Of a stretch of DNA of 64,000 nucleotides, positions 1 through 10,755 are shown piece after piece (position 1 is the stretch's first letter; every line of letters begins with the position of its first letter). The position numbers were made by a program, and so were the translations under genes. The notes beneath the pieces were generated by a model. It was not told where the DNA came from. It did not search any database and worked only from the letters and a program-made list of their open reading frames with translations. Origin of the DNA: Spirosoma lacussanchae (GTDB taxonomy: Bacteria; Bacteroidota; Bacteroidia; Cytophagales; Spirosomataceae); the NCBI RefSeq assembly GCF_005870035.1, contig NZ_SWJG01000001.1, positions 2,157,639-2,221,638 of the forward strand, written 5' to 3'.

Positions 1-26
1 ACACCGTTTACATACTCCTCCCAAAA

Positions 27-242
27 CTAATCGATACACATTGAGGGATTAGGAATCACCTCCGGCTTAGTACCTTTTGGCAAAGAAGTCCTTTTCAGTC
101 CGGCATTAGCAGGAGTGCGTAGATTTACATCCCCCATTAACAAAACCGTCTGTGTAGATGAGTTGAAAGTGTTTATATTGATGAAGCCGTTACTCTTAAC
201 CGTATACACTACCCACTTATTGACCCGCGAGTAAGTCTGCAA
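27..242 (-). CDS. possible small protein with SH3-like stretch (doubtful)
   Basis: A 71-residue reading frame from a TTG codon, in a stretch visibly richer in A/T than the rest of the window. The middle part (GDVNLRTPANAG...LPKGTK) resembles the VNLRxGPS...LxKGTKVxV pattern of bacterial SH3 domains, so it may be a remnant or the end of such a protein. There is no signal peptide, no clear promoter and no ATG start. It lies downstream of the subtilase gene on the same strand. It may equally be non-coding; I keep it only because of the SH3-like pattern. Confidence 0.25.
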   Translation of the reverse strand: MQTYSRVNKWVVYTVKSNGFININTFNSSTQTVLLMGDVNLRTPANAGLKRTSLPKGTKPEVIPNPSMCID

Positions 243-439
243 AGTTTATATCTGATCGCTACATCTTCTGAGGAAGTTGAATAAATTCTGCAAGCAAACG
301 TCTTTACGGACTAATTTATACATCAATGAGATAACTATACCCATAAAATAAGCAGCACATATTGAACTTACAGTGCTAGCTTCTTTTTTCAAGAACGTTC
401 TGTATTTTTTGGGTTCCCTTCCTCTGCTTTTAAATGTAT

Positions 440-1621
440 TTACTCGCCCGCAATAGGGTCAGGCGTGCCGTCCGGGTCGCCGGTGACGAAGCCGCGTGTC
501 GGGAGTTTGCTGCCACGGATCAGCAACAGGCCGGCCACGTGTGGAGCTGCCATGCTGGTGCCGCTCAGAACCGCGTACCGGCCATCCTTGTATGTCGAGG
601 TGATACGAACCCCATAGGCACAAACGTCGACGCTGGAGCCGTAGTTGGAGAAACTGGCAAACTGATTGGCTCGGTCCATGGCCGATACGGTAAAGACGTT
701 GGTGTTGTTGAGCCGGGCGGGGGTGGCCTCGTTGGCGTTCTGGCCGTCATTACCGGCTGCTATGGCGAAGAGAATGCCGCTGTTGGCTGCCTGTCGGATG
801 GCGTTTTCCAGCGTTACGGATACCCCCTCGCCACCCAGGCTTAAATTCACGACGTCACCGGCTTTCCCAGTCTGACGAACGTAGTTTACGGCCTGGATAA
901 TACCCGATAGCCGCCCTTCGCCCAGCTGGTTGAGCACTTTCAGCGCTACCAGCCGCGCGCCCGAGGCCACTCCTGTTACCCCAACGCCGTTATTTCGGGC
1001 GCCGATAATACCAGCTACGTGGGTGCCGTGCCCGTTCTGATCGTCGGCTGAGGTAACCCCACTCACGAACGAGCGGCTACGCTCCGTATCGACGTTCAGA
1101 TCGGGGTGGTCGAGGTCAATGCCGGTATCGACTACCCAAACCGTTTTGCCGGTCTGTAAATCGCCCCGACCATAACCGGTCTGCTGAACGTTCCAATACA
1201 CGGTGCTGGGTGCGGCCACATCGACGCAGTTACAAATCGACATAATCCGGTCCGGCTCGACCATAGAAACGGCCGGGTCCTGCTGGAGCTGGGTGGCTTC
1301 GGCAGCTGATAAATGAGCCAGGAAACTGGTTTGTTCCGTGGATGCCAGCAACTCTGGCGCATCATCTTCGATGCGGTGGCGGGCCAGTAGCTGGTCGATT
1401 CCGGCCCGGGCGGCACTTACTCGGGCGTTGGGCGAGCCGGGCAGCGACTGCTCAGGCTGGTACGTGACGATGTACGAACCCGCAATGGCCTGGCCGTTCA
1501 GGGTGGAGGCTTTGACCAGGCAGTCGGCCGAGAAGGTGGGCTCAACGTCACGATCGGTTTGACAGCCGATCACCGCCAGCGCCACATACAATGAGGTAAC
1601 GGGAGATACTAAACGGGGCAT
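440..1621 (-). CDS. S8 family serine peptidase (subtilase), probable lipoprotein
   Basis: Secreted or outer-envelope subtilisin-like endopeptidase of 393 residues. I start at the ATG at 1621 rather than the one at 1648, because it gives a short signal peptide ending in a plausible lipobox (AVIGC, Cys20). Residues about 45-125 look like an inhibitor I9 propeptide (SYIVTYQPE...FLAHLSAAEATQLQQDPAVSMVEPD). The catalytic triad is complete: Asp165 (VVDTGID), His198 (NGHGTHVAG) and Ser356 (GTSMAAPHVAG), with oxyanion Asn291 (AAGNDG). It ends soon after the serine motif, so there is no C-terminal sorting domain. It is preceded by a short gap to the membrane protein gene upstream on the same strand. 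Family assignment is secure; the substrate cannot be read from sequence. Confidence 0.93.
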   Translation of the reverse strand: MPRLVSPVTSLYVALAVIGCQTDRDVEPTFSADCLVKASTLNGQAIAGSYIVTYQPEQSLPGSPNARVSAARAGIDQLLARHRIEDDAPELLASTEQTSFLAHLSAAEATQLQQDPAVSMVEPDRIMSICNCVDVAAPSTVYWNVQQTGYGRGDLQTGKTVWVVDTGIDLDHPDLNVDTERSRSFVSGVTSADDQNGHGTHVAGIIGARNNGVGVTGVASGARLVALKVLNQLGEGRLSGIIQAVNYVRQTGKAGDVVNLSLGGEGVSVTLENAIRQAANSGILFAIAAGNDGQNANEATPARLNNTNVFTVSAMDRANQFASFSNYGSSVDVCAYGVRITSTYKDGRYAVLSGTSMAAPHVAGLLLIRGSKLPTRGFVTGDPDGTPDPIAGE

Positions 1622-1729
1622 GAACAATACAAGAAGGATGATAAACAAAAATCTGGTATCGTACAGGTCAGTTCATGCAGTCGCTACTGGTTATAAATAC
1701 GGGTGCTATTAAAACGTAAAATTCGCTGG

Positions 1730-3568
1730 TTATGGTGCCGCGGTCACGGGACTAGGAGCATAATTTTTTACAGGAATAAAGACAACCCGCCCGGCTACCG
1801 GGAAATGCGTTTCTGTTATGGGTTGGCCCAGGCGTCGGTAAAACTCAGCTACCTGGTCCGGCGTCAGTAAGTCGGGGTAGAGATTGATACCGGCGAAGTT
1901 ATTCTTCTGCAGAAAATCGATAAAAAAGCGCCAGTCTGCTTGGGTAAATGACCTGCCCGGGGTTAGCAGCCGGGGCCAGCCATCGCGCAGAAAGGGCTGA
2001 ATCTGGCTGGGGTGAAGCCGCCCGAAATACTGGCCAACTACGTGTTTGTCGTAAAACCGCCGAAAGGTAAAAATCGCATTTTGTTGTTTGTAGTAGGGGC
2101 AAAGCCCTTCGGCCATGCCGGGTCCATCGGCTCCGACGGCGCAGAAGGGCCAGTCGAGAACAGCCTTACCCGGCTGCTGCCGGATGGTCTGACAATAGCG
2201 GAGCAGATCATCGGAGGCAACGAGCGTAGGCAGGGAGGTGCGCAGGTAGAGACCGTATGACCATTCGCTGACCATCAGCAGCAACACCCCAACCGTGGCG
2301 ATCAGACCGGTTCGGCTTGCAGGCCAGCGGAGCGGTAAAGCCAGCAGCACCAGCAGAACTGGATAAATCAGGCTGGCCCGGCCGCCGTGTCGGTTAAAGC
2401 TAAACCAGGGAAACAGCTTGAGCGTAGGCAGCACCGCCGGATGATACAGCAGACACAGTACCAGCATCAGCACAACCGGTAGCCATAGTTCAACCTGCCG
2501 CCGGGTCTGCCACAGTCCCGCGCCAGCCAGGATGGTCAGGTATAAACCCGGACTACCCTGCCCGTAGCTCTCGAACGTATCCCGTAGCCATGACTGGTAG
2601 GGCACAACAAAGGCATCGAGGCCCGGCAAATGGGGCAGAAACAGCCGTAGCGGATGCGACCAGGCGCGCAGGGGAGGCATGGCGGCAAAGTCAAATTCCC
2701 AGGCGGTGAAGGCGATCTGGAGGGTGAGCGGTAGGTACAGAAAAGTGCTGAAAAGAATCAATACCAGCATCAGCAGCAACAAGCGGGACTGACGGGCCCA
2801 GGAAGCGACCAGATACTGACTCAACTGCGCCATCCATTGGGCTGGATGGGGATGTTGTCGGTAGAGAACGACGCCGGCAATGGGCACTGTCAGGGTGGTG
2901 AACGTAAGCGCATAGCCCGCTACATAGCCCAGCTCCTGGCTCAGCACCTGCACATGGAGCCATACCCACAGCAGAACGAACACCAGCGAAACCCGATGCC
3001 GGTCGAGGAGGTCGTGAAGCAGGCAATAGGTGGCTATCATACACAGGATAGTCCAGTGGCCGACGCAGACGTTCATGTGGACCGGAAACTTGAAGATCGC
3101 GTAGAGGTTGAAAACCGACACGATCAGCCCGGCCGCAAACGATCGGCTGGTGCCGAAGCGGGGCTGAAGCAGCAGGTACGTTCCCAGCGCGGCCACCAGC
3201 AAACTGTAGATGTAGTAGTACTGCAGATACGGACCGGCATAACCACCCTGAAACTGGTAACACAGGGCGTACCAGTAGTCGCGCTCAAACCCCCAGGGCA
3301 GAAACACCTGGTTCAGGCCATAGGGGTAAAACGATTGGTTATTAACCAGATCAAGGTGGGGAAAGGGCCACAGAGAGAGATTCTTGCCGAAATAATAGCC
3401 CGCGTATTCGTACTGATCCGTGTCGTCGCCGTCGGACAGGGGGCGGCTGAAATCATCTACGACCCAGGCGCCCAGGACAGCCGTAAGGATGGCTAACAAC
3501 AGGGGCCAGCGCCAGCCAGCGGCAGCGTGGGCAGGTTGACGAATCGAAGCGGAGTGAGCAGTGGGCAT
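1730..3568 (-). CDS. large polytopic membrane protein, GT-C glycosyltransferase-like
   Basis: A 612-residue integral membrane protein if read from the ATG at 3568; an in-frame ATG at 3664 would add 32 residues of non-membrane sequence without a signal, so I prefer the shorter form. An N-terminal helix (WPLLLAILTAVLGAWVV) is followed by an acidic extracytoplasmic loop (SDGDDTDQYEYAGYYFGKN) and then about ten further hydrophobic segments, with a soluble C-terminal tail. This layout, with an acidic first loop, is that of GT-C fold glycosyltransferases using lipid-linked sugars, but I recognise no specific family. It is transcribed divergently from leuS with about 150 bp between them. The membrane location is clear; the enzymatic role is inference. 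Confidence 0.75.
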   Translation of the reverse strand: MPTAHSASIRQPAHAAAGWRWPLLLAILTAVLGAWVVDDFSRPLSDGDDTDQYEYAGYYFGKNLSLWPFPHLDLVNNQSFYPYGLNQVFLPWGFERDYWYALCYQFQGGYAGPYLQYYYIYSLLVAALGTYLLLQPRFGTSRSFAAGLIVSVFNLYAIFKFPVHMNVCVGHWTILCMIATYCLLHDLLDRHRVSLVFVLLWVWLHVQVLSQELGYVAGYALTFTTLTVPIAGVVLYRQHPHPAQWMAQLSQYLVASWARQSRLLLLMLVLILFSTFLYLPLTLQIAFTAWEFDFAAMPPLRAWSHPLRLFLPHLPGLDAFVVPYQSWLRDTFESYGQGSPGLYLTILAGAGLWQTRRQVELWLPVVLMLVLCLLYHPAVLPTLKLFPWFSFNRHGGRASLIYPVLLVLLALPLRWPASRTGLIATVGVLLLMVSEWSYGLYLRTSLPTLVASDDLLRYCQTIRQQPGKAVLDWPFCAVGADGPGMAEGLCPYYKQQNAIFTFRRFYDKHVVGQYFGRLHPSQIQPFLRDGWPRLLTPGRSFTQADWRFFIDFLQKNNFAGINLYPDLLTPDQVAEFYRRLGQPITETHFPVAGRVVFIPVKNYAPSPVTAAP

Positions 3569-3622
3569 GGGAGCGAACAGGCGATTGTCGGAAGGAGGTG
3601 GGCAAAAGTCTCGGTAAACGGC

Positions 3623-3630
3623 TATTTTTG
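3623..3630 (+). promoter_or_regulatory. possible -7 box for leuS
   Basis: TATTTTTG matches the Bacteroidota -7 consensus TAnnTTTG exactly and points toward leuS, giving a leader of roughly 85 bases. I do not see a TTG at the expected -33 spacing, so support is partial. Confidence 0.35.
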
Positions 3631-3722
3631 CAAACTGTAGTGACCTATTTGGCCGGTAAGCCAAGTACCCGTCAGACTTAAATATGATTCAGATGGGCTG
3701 ACTGACCCATCGCCCCCTACAT

Positions 3723-6596
3723 ATGGCCGATTATAACCACCGCGAAACCGAGCAGAAATGGCAACGGTTTTGGGACGAAAACCAGACGTATCGTACGCAG
3801 ACCAGCACCGGTAAACCGAAATATTATGTACTCGACATGTTTCCGTACCCCTCGGGAGCCGGGCTGCATGTTGGCCACCCGCTGGGCTATATCGCTTCGG
3901 ATATTGTGTCGCGGTACAAGCGGCTGAAAGGCTACAATGTCCTGCACCCGATGGGATTCGATAGCTTCGGCCTCCCTGCCGAGCAGTATGCCATTCAGAC
4001 CGGTCAGCACCCAGCTCTAACCACCGAGCAGAACCTGAAGCGCTATATCGAACAACTCAAAAATATCGGCTTCAGCTACGATTGGTCGCGCGAGGTGCGC
4101 ACCTCCGATCCGGCCTACTACAAATGGACGCAGTGGATCTTTATGGAGCTGTTCCGGTCCTGGTACAACAAGGATACGGACCGGGCCGAGCCCATCGAGA
4201 CCCTGCTGGAGAAGTTTGCCACCAACGGAACCACCGATGTCAATGCCGTTTGTGACGACGACCGTGAGGGCGGAGCGCCCCTGACGTTCACCGCTGCGGA
4301 ATGGAACGCCATGTCTGCCGAAGAGTCGTACGAAATCACGCTCAGATATCGCCTGACCTACCTGGCCGATGCCGTTGTGAACTGGTGTCCGGCGCTCGGT
4401 ACGGTGCTGGCCAATGATGAGGTAAAGGACGGCGTTTCGGAACGGGGCGGCTACCCCGTTGAGCAGAAGCTCATGCGCCAGTGGATGATGCGGATTACGG
4501 CCTATGCCGACCGATTGCTCACCGGTCTTGACACCATCGACTGGACCGAATCGATCAAGGAACAGCAGCGTAACTGGATCGGCAAAAGCGTTGGTGCCAG
4601 CGTGAAGTTTCCCTTGCTCGACGCGCCGGTGGCGGGTGAACAGCCCCAAACCATCGAGGTATTTACCACCCGAGTCGATACCATCTACGGGGTAACCTTT
4701 ATGGTGCTGGCGCCCGAACACGAGCTGGTGCCGGTCCTAACTACGCCAGAACAGCGCGACGCTGTTGACGCCTACGTGAATGCGGCCAAACTGCGTTCCG
4801 AGCGCGATCGGATGGCCGAGACCAAAGTCGTATCGGGCGTCTTTACGGGGAGTTACTGCCTCAATCCACTCAACGACGAGAAGGTCCCCATCTTCCTGGC
4901 CGATTACGTGGTGGCCGGGTACGGTACCGGTGCTGTCATGGCCGTTCCGTCGGGCGATCAGCGCGACTATCTGTTCGCCAAGCACTTTAACCTGCCTATC
5001 GTGCCGGTGCTGGATGCTCAGAAAGAGATGGACATCCAGGCCGACAATACCAAAGAAGGGCGGTATATCAACTCAGGCATCATCAACGGTATGACCTACG
5101 CCGAAGCCGTACCAACGCTGATTGCCTGGCTCGAAGCCCGCGGTCTGGGCCGGGGTAAGGTCAACTTCCGAATGCGCGATGCGGTATTCAGTCGCCAGCG
5201 CTACTGGGGCGAACCCGTGCCGGTCTATTTTAAAGAAGGAGGGTCAACGGGACGGTTGCCCTATCTGATCGACGAACAGGATTTGCCCGTTGAACTGCCG
5301 GCGGTTGACAAATACCTGCCCACCGAGACCGGTGAGCCACCGCTGGGCCGTGCCGAAGGCTGGAAGTACAAAGGGCAGTATGAATACGAGCTGAGCACCA
5401 TGCCCGGCTGGGCGGGATCATCGTGGTACTGGTACCGCTACATGGACCCCCAAAACGAGACCGAATTTGCCAGCCGCGAGGCCATCAGCTACTGGCAGAA
5501 TGTAGATCTCTACATCGGCGGAACCGAACATGCAACCGGTCACCTGCTCTACAGCCGTTTCTGGAACAAATTTCTGAAAGACCGGGGCTACGTGCCGCAG
5601 GAGGAGCCGTTCAAAAAGCTCATCAACCAGGGTATGATTCAGGGCCGGAGCAACTTCGTCTACCGGCTCAAAGGCACCGGACAGGAAGGTCAACCCGCCG
5701 TTTTTGTGTCGCTCAATCAGATTCAGGACCGAGCGGTGACGCCCTTACACGTGGATGTCAACATCGTTGAGAACGATGTGCTCGACATTGACGCGTTCCG
5801 TAACGCCCGGCCCGACCTGACCGAAAACGCCGAGTTCATCTGCGAACCCGACGGGCGCTATGTTGTTGGGGCCGAAGTCGAGAAAATGTCGAAGTCGAAG
5901 TTCAACGTGGTTAACCCCGATACGATCGTAGAGCGCTACGGGGCCGACGTACTGCGTTTGTACGAGATGTTCCTCGGACCGCTCGAACAGGCCAAACCCT
6001 GGAACACGAATGGGATCGACGGCGTATACCGGTTCATCCGTAAATTCTGGCGGTTGTTCTACAAGGACAATGCTGCCGGGGCATCGGATGCCGGAACGAG
6101 CCAGTGGATAGTGACCGATGAGCCGCCGACCCCCGCCGAGCTGAAAATTCTGCACCGGACCATCAAGAAAACGCAGGACGACATCGATGCCTATTCGTTC
6201 AACACGTCGGTAAGTTCGTTCATGATCTGCGTCAACGAGCTGGCTTCGCTCGACTGCCACAAGCGCTCGGTATTGCAGGATCTGGTGCTGCTGCTGTCGC
6301 CCTTCGCGCCCCATATTACCGAAGAATTATGGGCGGCATTGGGGAACGAACCAGGGTCGGTTTCGCAGGCCAGCTTCCCGGTTTTCAACCCGGCCTATCT
6401 GGTGGAAGACGCCTTCGAGTACCCGATTCAGATTAACGGCAAGGTGCGTACCACGATCAGTTTCGCCATTGATCGCGCGCCGACCGACATCGAACGGGAG
6501 GTGCTGGCCGATGAGATCGTTCAGAAATGGCTTGAAGGAAAGACGCCCAAGAAAGTAGTTGTTGTGCCAAAGCGGATTGTCAATGTGGTGATATAG
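3723..6596 (+). CDS. leuS: leucyl-tRNA synthetase
   Basis: Class I aminoacyl-tRNA synthetase that charges tRNA-Leu in the cytosol; 957 residues, longer than the roughly 860 of Escherichia coli. The HIGH signature is HVGH at residues 49-52 ([14 protein letters not shown]) and the KMSKS signature is at 721-725 ([14 protein letters not shown]). Between them lies the editing (CP1) domain with the TTRxDT-type motif ([12 protein letters not shown]). The extra length comes from an insertion after residue about 160 ([17 protein letters not shown] region) and another just before KMSKS (about 640-715), both of which I believe are common in Bacteroidota LeuRS. A rho-independent terminator follows the stop. 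Essential single-copy enzyme; assignment secure. Confidence 0.98.
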   Translation: MADYNHRETEQKWQRFWDENQTYRTQTSTGKPKYYVLDMFPYPSGAGLHVGHPLGYIASDIVSRYKRLKGYNVLHPMGFDSFGLPAEQYAIQTGQHPALTTEQNLKRYIEQLKNIGFSYDWSREVRTSDPAYYKWTQWIFMELFRSWYNKDTDRAEPIETLLEKFATNGTTDVNAVCDDDREGGAPLTFTAAEWNAMSAEESYEITLRYRLTYLADAVVNWCPALGTVLANDEVKDGVSERGGYPVEQKLMRQWMMRITAYADRLLTGLDTIDWTESIKEQQRNWIGKSVGASVKFPLLDAPVAGEQPQTIEVFTTRVDTIYGVTFMVLAPEHELVPVLTTPEQRDAVDAYVNAAKLRSERDRMAETKVVSGVFTGSYCLNPLNDEKVPIFLADYVVAGYGTGAVMAVPSGDQRDYLFAKHFNLPIVPVLDAQKEMDIQADNTKEGRYINSGIINGMTYAEAVPTLIAWLEARGLGRGKVNFRMRDAVFSRQRYWGEPVPVYFKEGGSTGRLPYLIDEQDLPVELPAVDKYLPTETGEPPLGRAEGWKYKGQYEYELSTMPGWAGSSWYWYRYMDPQNETEFASREAISYWQNVDLYIGGTEHATGHLLYSRFWNKFLKDRGYVPQEEPFKKLINQGMIQGRSNFVYRLKGTGQEGQPAVFVSLNQIQDRAVTPLHVDVNIVENDVLDIDAFRNARPDLTENAEFICEPDGRYVVGAEVEKMSKSKFNVVNPDTIVERYGADVLRLYEMFLGPLEQAKPWNTNGIDGVYRFIRKFWRLFYKDNAAGASDAGTSQWIVTDEPPTPAELKILHRTIKKTQDDIDAYSFNTSVSSFMICVNELASLDCHKRSVLQDLVLLLSPFAPHITEELWAALGNEPGSVSQASFPVFNPAYLVEDAFEYPIQINGKVRTTISFAIDRAPTDIEREVLADEIVQKWLEGKTPKKVVVVPKRIVNVVI

Positions 6597-6615
6597 ACGA
6601 TTTTGAGCCATATTG

Positions 6616-6658
6616 AGCCCAGTTTCCTGATAGTCGGGAGGCTGGGCTTATTTTTTTA
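6616..6658 (+). terminator. rho-independent terminator after leuS
   Basis: AGCCCAG (6616-6622) pairs with CTGGGCT (6642-6648), followed by a run of seven T. It sits between leuS and the next plus-strand gene. Confidence 0.8.
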
Positions 6659-6661
6659 GGC

Positions 6662-8920
6662 ATGTCATCTAATCGTAACCGTCAATTTGTTCTACTTCTA
6701 TTTTTTCTTTCCGGGTTTGCTGCTTTACTCTACCAGGTTGTCTGGCAGCGGCTCCTGGTGTTCTACACTGGCTCCGATACGGTCAGCATCAGTCTGATTG
6801 TGTCGGCCTTCATGACCGGGCTGGGTATTGGCTATCTGGCCGGGGGGCGGCTGGCCGATCGGTCGGCACCGCAGGTCAATCTGCGTTATTTTATCGGGGC
6901 TGAGCTGGGCATTATGGGTTTTGCTGCCGGTAGCAAATGGCTCCTGTATGACTTTCTCTATGCGTCCGCACCGCCCCTGGGCGATAGTCCTATTATCCTG
7001 TACGCCCTTGTGTTTGGGGTGCTGCTGGTGCCCACGTTTCTGATGGGGCTGTCGTTGCCGGTGCTGTCCCGGGCGTTCCGGTTCGGCGAAATGGACCAGC
7101 AGGCGCGTTACATCAGCCTGCTCTATTTCATCAATACGCTGGGGGCATCGCTGGGGGCACTGATTACGGGATTTCTGCTGGTTCGGCGGCTTGGGTTCGA
7201 TCAGGCTATCTGGGTGGGGGCGGCCCTGAACGGCGTTTGTGCCGCATCCGCCTACCTGCTAAGTCGACAGGCGTCTTTGTCCAGGAAGGTGTCGGTCGGC
7301 GGGTCGGACGCGGGCTCAAAGGTGCCCCTGCGGCTTACGCCGGTCCTGACGACCTGGTCGGTACAGTACTTTATGTCAGGGCTGGCAGCGCTATCACTCG
7401 AACTCATCTGGTTCAGGATCCTGGAAACCCTCATCAAGTCGGTGTCGCTGACGTTTGCCGTGCTGTTGGCCATCTACCTGGGGTCAATGGCTGTCGGTAC
7501 CGTAGTGGGTACCCGGTTCGGTACCCGGTCGGCCCGTTGGCGTGAACGTCTTTTTCTGGTGTGTCAGCTAAGCCTGTACGCATACACCATGCTGGCCCTC
7601 ACGGCATTTTTATACGGTATTGCCCACTGGCCGGCTCTGCGGTTTCTGTGGGATTACTTCGCCAGTGGAGAGCCGGTTCTGACCCCTCGCTTCAGCATCT
7701 TCACCTACGGCCTTGTACCGGTCTTTCTGCTGTTTTTACCCACATTCCTGATGGGAATGAGTTTCGCCCTGTCCCAGTCTCTACTCCAGGACAAGCCCGA
7801 TGAAGTGGGCCGCCGGGTGGGTTGGTTACAGTTTGTGAATATTGCCGGATCGGCTGTTGGCGCATGGGGGATAACGTGGGTGGGCTTCCCGCTGTTCGGT
7901 ACTGCAATGCTCATACGGGTTATCGGGTGCCTGGGGTTAGTGTACATCATCGTGCTGGCTGTTCGTCGACACTGGTCCGCTGGTCTGGCCGTCGTCATGG
8001 CTGGTGCGCTGGTACTGGTGAGCCTAACCATACCCGATAATGCGCGGTTCTGGCAGCTGATGAATGGCATCGAAACGCCCGATCAGTTCGTCTTCGACGA
8101 GAACGAATCGGCGGTGTCGGTCATCAAACGGTCACCGGATCGGAAGCTGGGGGTCGTTTTTGTCAACGGACTGGGGCAGAGCGCGCTACCTTACTCGACG
8201 GACGAAATACATACGTTACTGGGAGCGTTGCCGCTCATGATTCATCCCCGGCCCGAGCGGGTCGCCGTGATTGGCCTGGGATCGGCCGGTACAGTCAACG
8301 GAATAGCGGGTCGGGCAGAAACCCAGCGGATCGATTGTTTCGAGATTGCCACCAACCAGGCGGATGTACTGGCGGAGTATGCGGAGCAGGCGGGCGATTC
8401 GGCCATACAAACCCTGCTGCGTGATAAGCGGCTGCATCTGATTTTTCGGGATGGGCGATACGCTATCCGTAACCAGGCCATTCGCTATGACATCATCGAA
8501 GCCGATGCCCTACGGCCAGCTTCTGCCTATTCCGGTAATGTGTATTCAAGAGAGTATTTTGAGCTGCTCAGGGCCAAATTGAAACCCGGCGGACTAGCTG
8601 TTACCTGGTGTCCAACGGCACGGGTGCTCAATACGTTTCGCGCCGTTTTTCCGTACGTCGCCTACTGCGATAAACTACTGCTCATCGGGAGTAATCAACC
8701 CATAAAACTGGACTGGGGCGCCATTCGGCAACGGGCTGGTAGTCTTTATAGCCGGCAGCATTATGGGCGGTCAGGGATACGAATAGAGCCCCTGCTGGCC
8801 CGCTACGGCCACGGTATGCGGTTGTTGCCAGCCACTACAGCACGCACAGACGAAATCAATACCGACCTGTTTCCCAAAGACGAATACAGCATCCGGGTCA
8901 ACGATCGGGCCCGCTTCTAA
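6662..8920 (+). CDS. membrane-anchored spermidine synthase-like protein (MFS-like N-terminus)
   Basis: A 752-residue fusion. The first about 450 residues contain a dozen or more hydrophobic helices with transporter-like repeats (GLGIGYLAGGRLADR and TFLMGMSFALSQSL resemble the paired MFS-like halves seen in this family). The C-terminal about 250 residues are a Rossmann methyltransferase fold of spermine/spermidine synthase type: VAVIGLGSAGT forms the nucleotide-binding loop, followed by the acidic DCFEI strand, DGR, YDIIEADAL, and YSREYFELLRAKLKPGG. Fused MFS/spermidine synthase proteins are widespread and mostly uncharacterised; true aminopropyl transfer is unproven, and a lipid- or glycan-modifying role is possible. 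It starts only a few bases after the leuS terminator, and a strong hairpin follows its stop. Confidence 0.85.
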   Translation: MSSNRNRQFVLLLFFLSGFAALLYQVVWQRLLVFYTGSDTVSISLIVSAFMTGLGIGYLAGGRLADRSAPQVNLRYFIGAELGIMGFAAGSKWLLYDFLYASAPPLGDSPIILYALVFGVLLVPTFLMGLSLPVLSRAFRFGEMDQQARYISLLYFINTLGASLGALITGFLLVRRLGFDQAIWVGAALNGVCAASAYLLSRQASLSRKVSVGGSDAGSKVPLRLTPVLTTWSVQYFMSGLAALSLELIWFRILETLIKSVSLTFAVLLAIYLGSMAVGTVVGTRFGTRSARWRERLFLVCQLSLYAYTMLALTAFLYGIAHWPALRFLWDYFASGEPVLTPRFSIFTYGLVPVFLLFLPTFLMGMSFALSQSLLQDKPDEVGRRVGWLQFVNIAGSAVGAWGITWVGFPLFGTAMLIRVIGCLGLVYIIVLAVRRHWSAGLAVVMAGALVLVSLTIPDNARFWQLMNGIETPDQFVFDENESAVSVIKRSPDRKLGVVFVNGLGQSALPYSTDEIHTLLGALPLMIHPRPERVAVIGLGSAGTVNGIAGRAETQRIDCFEIATNQADVLAEYAEQAGDSAIQTLLRDKRLHLIFRDGRYAIRNQAIRYDIIEADALRPASAYSGNVYSREYFELLRAKLKPGGLAVTWCPTARVLNTFRAVFPYVAYCDKLLLIGSNQPIKLDWGAIRQRAGSLYSRQHYGRSGIRIEPLLARYGHGMRLLPATTARTDEINTDLFPKDEYSIRVNDRARF

Positions 8921-8936
8921 GCGGGAGGGGATTGTT

Positions 8937-8979
8937 CCGGGTAGTAGCCCCACTTACCTGAGTCGGGGCTACTACCCGG
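8937..8979. terminator. bidirectional hairpin between convergent genes
   Basis: CCGGGTAGTAGCCCC (8937-8951) is perfectly complementary to GGGGCTACTACCCGG (8965-8979), a 15-bp stem with a 13-base loop. It lies between two converging genes and probably terminates both, although the T-tracts are poor. Confidence 0.7.
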
Positions 8980-8988
8980 AAACCGGCT

Positions 8989-10005
8989 TTAGGGAGCCAC
9001 CCCCTGCAGTGAGGTATCGGCCAGCGCCTGTCGTACCTGGGCTGTCAGGGTAAGCGAATGTTTGCGGGCTTCGTGGTCGAAGATAGGCGCGGTGATAATC
9101 AGCTCGTCGGCCTGCGTCTGGTCAAGGAAACTGGCCAGTCCCCGCTGTACCGTATCGGCCGAACCCACCGCCGAACAGCTCAGTACCGACTCGATACCTG
9201 CCAGTTCATAGTCGGGCCATAATGCCTGAATATCGTCGACCGGGGGTTGCATTTGCCGGGCTTTGCCGCGCCGGATGTGAAGAAACTGTTGCTGAACGGA
9301 GGTAAACAAGCGCTCGGCTTCCTGATCCGTATCGGCGGCTATGACGTTCACGGCCACCATCGCGTAGGGTTCCTGCAACTGAGCCGATGGCTTGAACTGC
9401 GACCGATACACCTGCAAAGCCCGCATCAGCTGCGCCGGTGCAAAGTGGGAGGCAAAGGCGTACGGTAAACCCAGCAGGGCGGCTAACTGGGCCCCGAACA
9501 GGCTGGACCCTAAAATCCAGATCGGTATATCTAAACCAGTGCCGGGAATGGCCTGAACGAACTGGCCGGAGTCGTCGGGCTGAAAATAACGCTGCAACTC
9601 GATGACATCCTGCGGAAACGTATCGGGCCCTGTCGCGTCCCGGCGCAGGGCCCGGGCGGTAGCCTGATCGGAGCCGGGCGCGCGACCCAGCCCCAGGTCG
9701 ATCCGGCCGGGGTAAAGCGATTCCAGCGTGCCGAACTGTTCGGCAATGACCAGGGGCGAATGGTTGGGAAGCATGATACCGCCCGAGCCAACGCGGATAG
9801 TCCGGGTGCCGCCGGCTACGTACCCAATCACAACCGAGGTAGCAGCGCTGGCAATACCAGGCATGTTATGGTGCTCGGCCAGCCAATACCGGTTGTAGCC
9901 TAGCTGTTCGGCGTGTCGGGCCAGATCTAATGTATTGTGTAGCGCCTGACTGGCGGTGTTGCCAGCCACAATGGGCGATAAATCAAGAACTGAAAAGGGA
10001 ATCAT
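8989..10005 (-). CDS. LLM-class flavin-dependent oxidoreductase (luciferase-like monooxygenase)
   Basis: A 338-residue cytosolic TIM-barrel enzyme of the bacterial luciferase superfamily, YhbW-like group, using FMNH2 or F420-type flavin. Family features visible include the N-terminal [11 protein letters not shown], the [20 protein letters not shown] stretch, [41 protein letters not shown], and the later [28 protein letters not shown]. The length is typical for the family. It is a single gene flanked by a convergent spermidine-synthase-like gene and an uncharacterised small gene. The substrate cannot be inferred. Confidence 0.93.
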   Translation of the reverse strand: MIPFSVLDLSPIVAGNTASQALHNTLDLARHAEQLGYNRYWLAEHHNMPGIASAATSVVIGYVAGGTRTIRVGSGGIMLPNHSPLVIAEQFGTLESLYPGRIDLGLGRAPGSDQATARALRRDATGPDTFPQDVIELQRYFQPDDSGQFVQAIPGTGLDIPIWILGSSLFGAQLAALLGLPYAFASHFAPAQLMRALQVYRSQFKPSAQLQEPYAMVAVNVIAADTDQEAERLFTSVQQQFLHIRRGKARQMQPPVDDIQALWPDYELAGIESVLSCSAVGSADTVQRGLASFLDQTQADELIITAPIFDHEARKHSLTLTAQVRQALADTSLQGVAP

Positions 10006-10200
10006 ACTACGTTGGTGGGCCGTTTGGCCCGGTTTATGGCAACGGCAGGCCTGATCCGGTTGGATGAAGCACCGACCAATGCTTACCTATAGGCAACAAC
10101 GCAGCTTACCCGAACGGTTCCTGGCCATAATCGTCAGCGAGCCTGATTGGGCCGTAAAAACAGCAGCACGTATATGAAGGGTAATGGCTACAAGAGAAAG

Positions 10201-10569
10201 CTACTCCTGCGGAAAAACGATCTGATCCGCGCCATCGTGGGGCTCGAAGACGGAAACACGAAAGCCGCTGGCCGATTGGTTGGTGGCCGCATCGGGCGGG
10301 TTGCCGGTACTCAGGTAATCGAGCAGCTGTTCGGTACTGGCGAAGTGGATCGTATGGGTTGCCGGGCGGTCATGGAGCCGATCCGCGTCTGACGAGTCAG
10401 CCTTAACGGGTTGGATCAGCACCGTTACGACGGCGTAGTCATGGGTGCGGGCCATCACCTCGAGCGGAGTGCTGTCGGCTTGGGCGGTTTGTCGGTGAAC
10501 GTTCAGGATGGTGAAGGCATTGCCCTGATTGCCCATGTTATGCAGCAACCATTCATAGATAGTTTCCAT
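10201..10569 (-). CDS. hypothetical protein
   Basis: A 122-residue cytosolic protein that I do not recognise. It begins METIYEWLLHNMGNQGNAF and alternates hydrophobic strands and helices (YAVVTVLIQPVK, HTIHFASTEQLLDYLS), with no signal peptide, membrane segment or cysteine motif. Overlapping plus-strand frames look much less protein-like (basic and low complexity), so the minus frame is the better candidate. It stands alone between two intergenic stretches of nearly 200 bp. Probably a real small gene. Confidence 0.5.
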   Translation of the reverse strand: METIYEWLLHNMGNQGNAFTILNVHRQTAQADSTPLEVMARTHDYAVVTVLIQPVKADSSDADRLHDRPATHTIHFASTEQLLDYLSTGNPPDAATNQSASGFRVSVFEPHDGADQIVFPQE

Positions 10570-10755
10570 AGGGTACGTTGGTAGAGCTGGTGTACTGAAT
10601 AAAGGTCAGCGGCAACCGGCTTCGGGTACAACCGGGCGGTCCTGATCCTTGTTCAGGGTTTCTACCTGGCGGACCCCGGCCAATTTATCGGAATCACCTT
10701 CCCGAATAGCCGGGTAAGCTGGGCCAGACGCTGTTCTTTTTAGTAGGTTTGCGGC

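Noticed and set aside
10744-10751. TAGGTTTG as a promoter -7 box for the GDPD gene
   Set aside because: It lies only five bases before the ATG and has no -33 partner, so transcription would begin inside the gene; probably chance.
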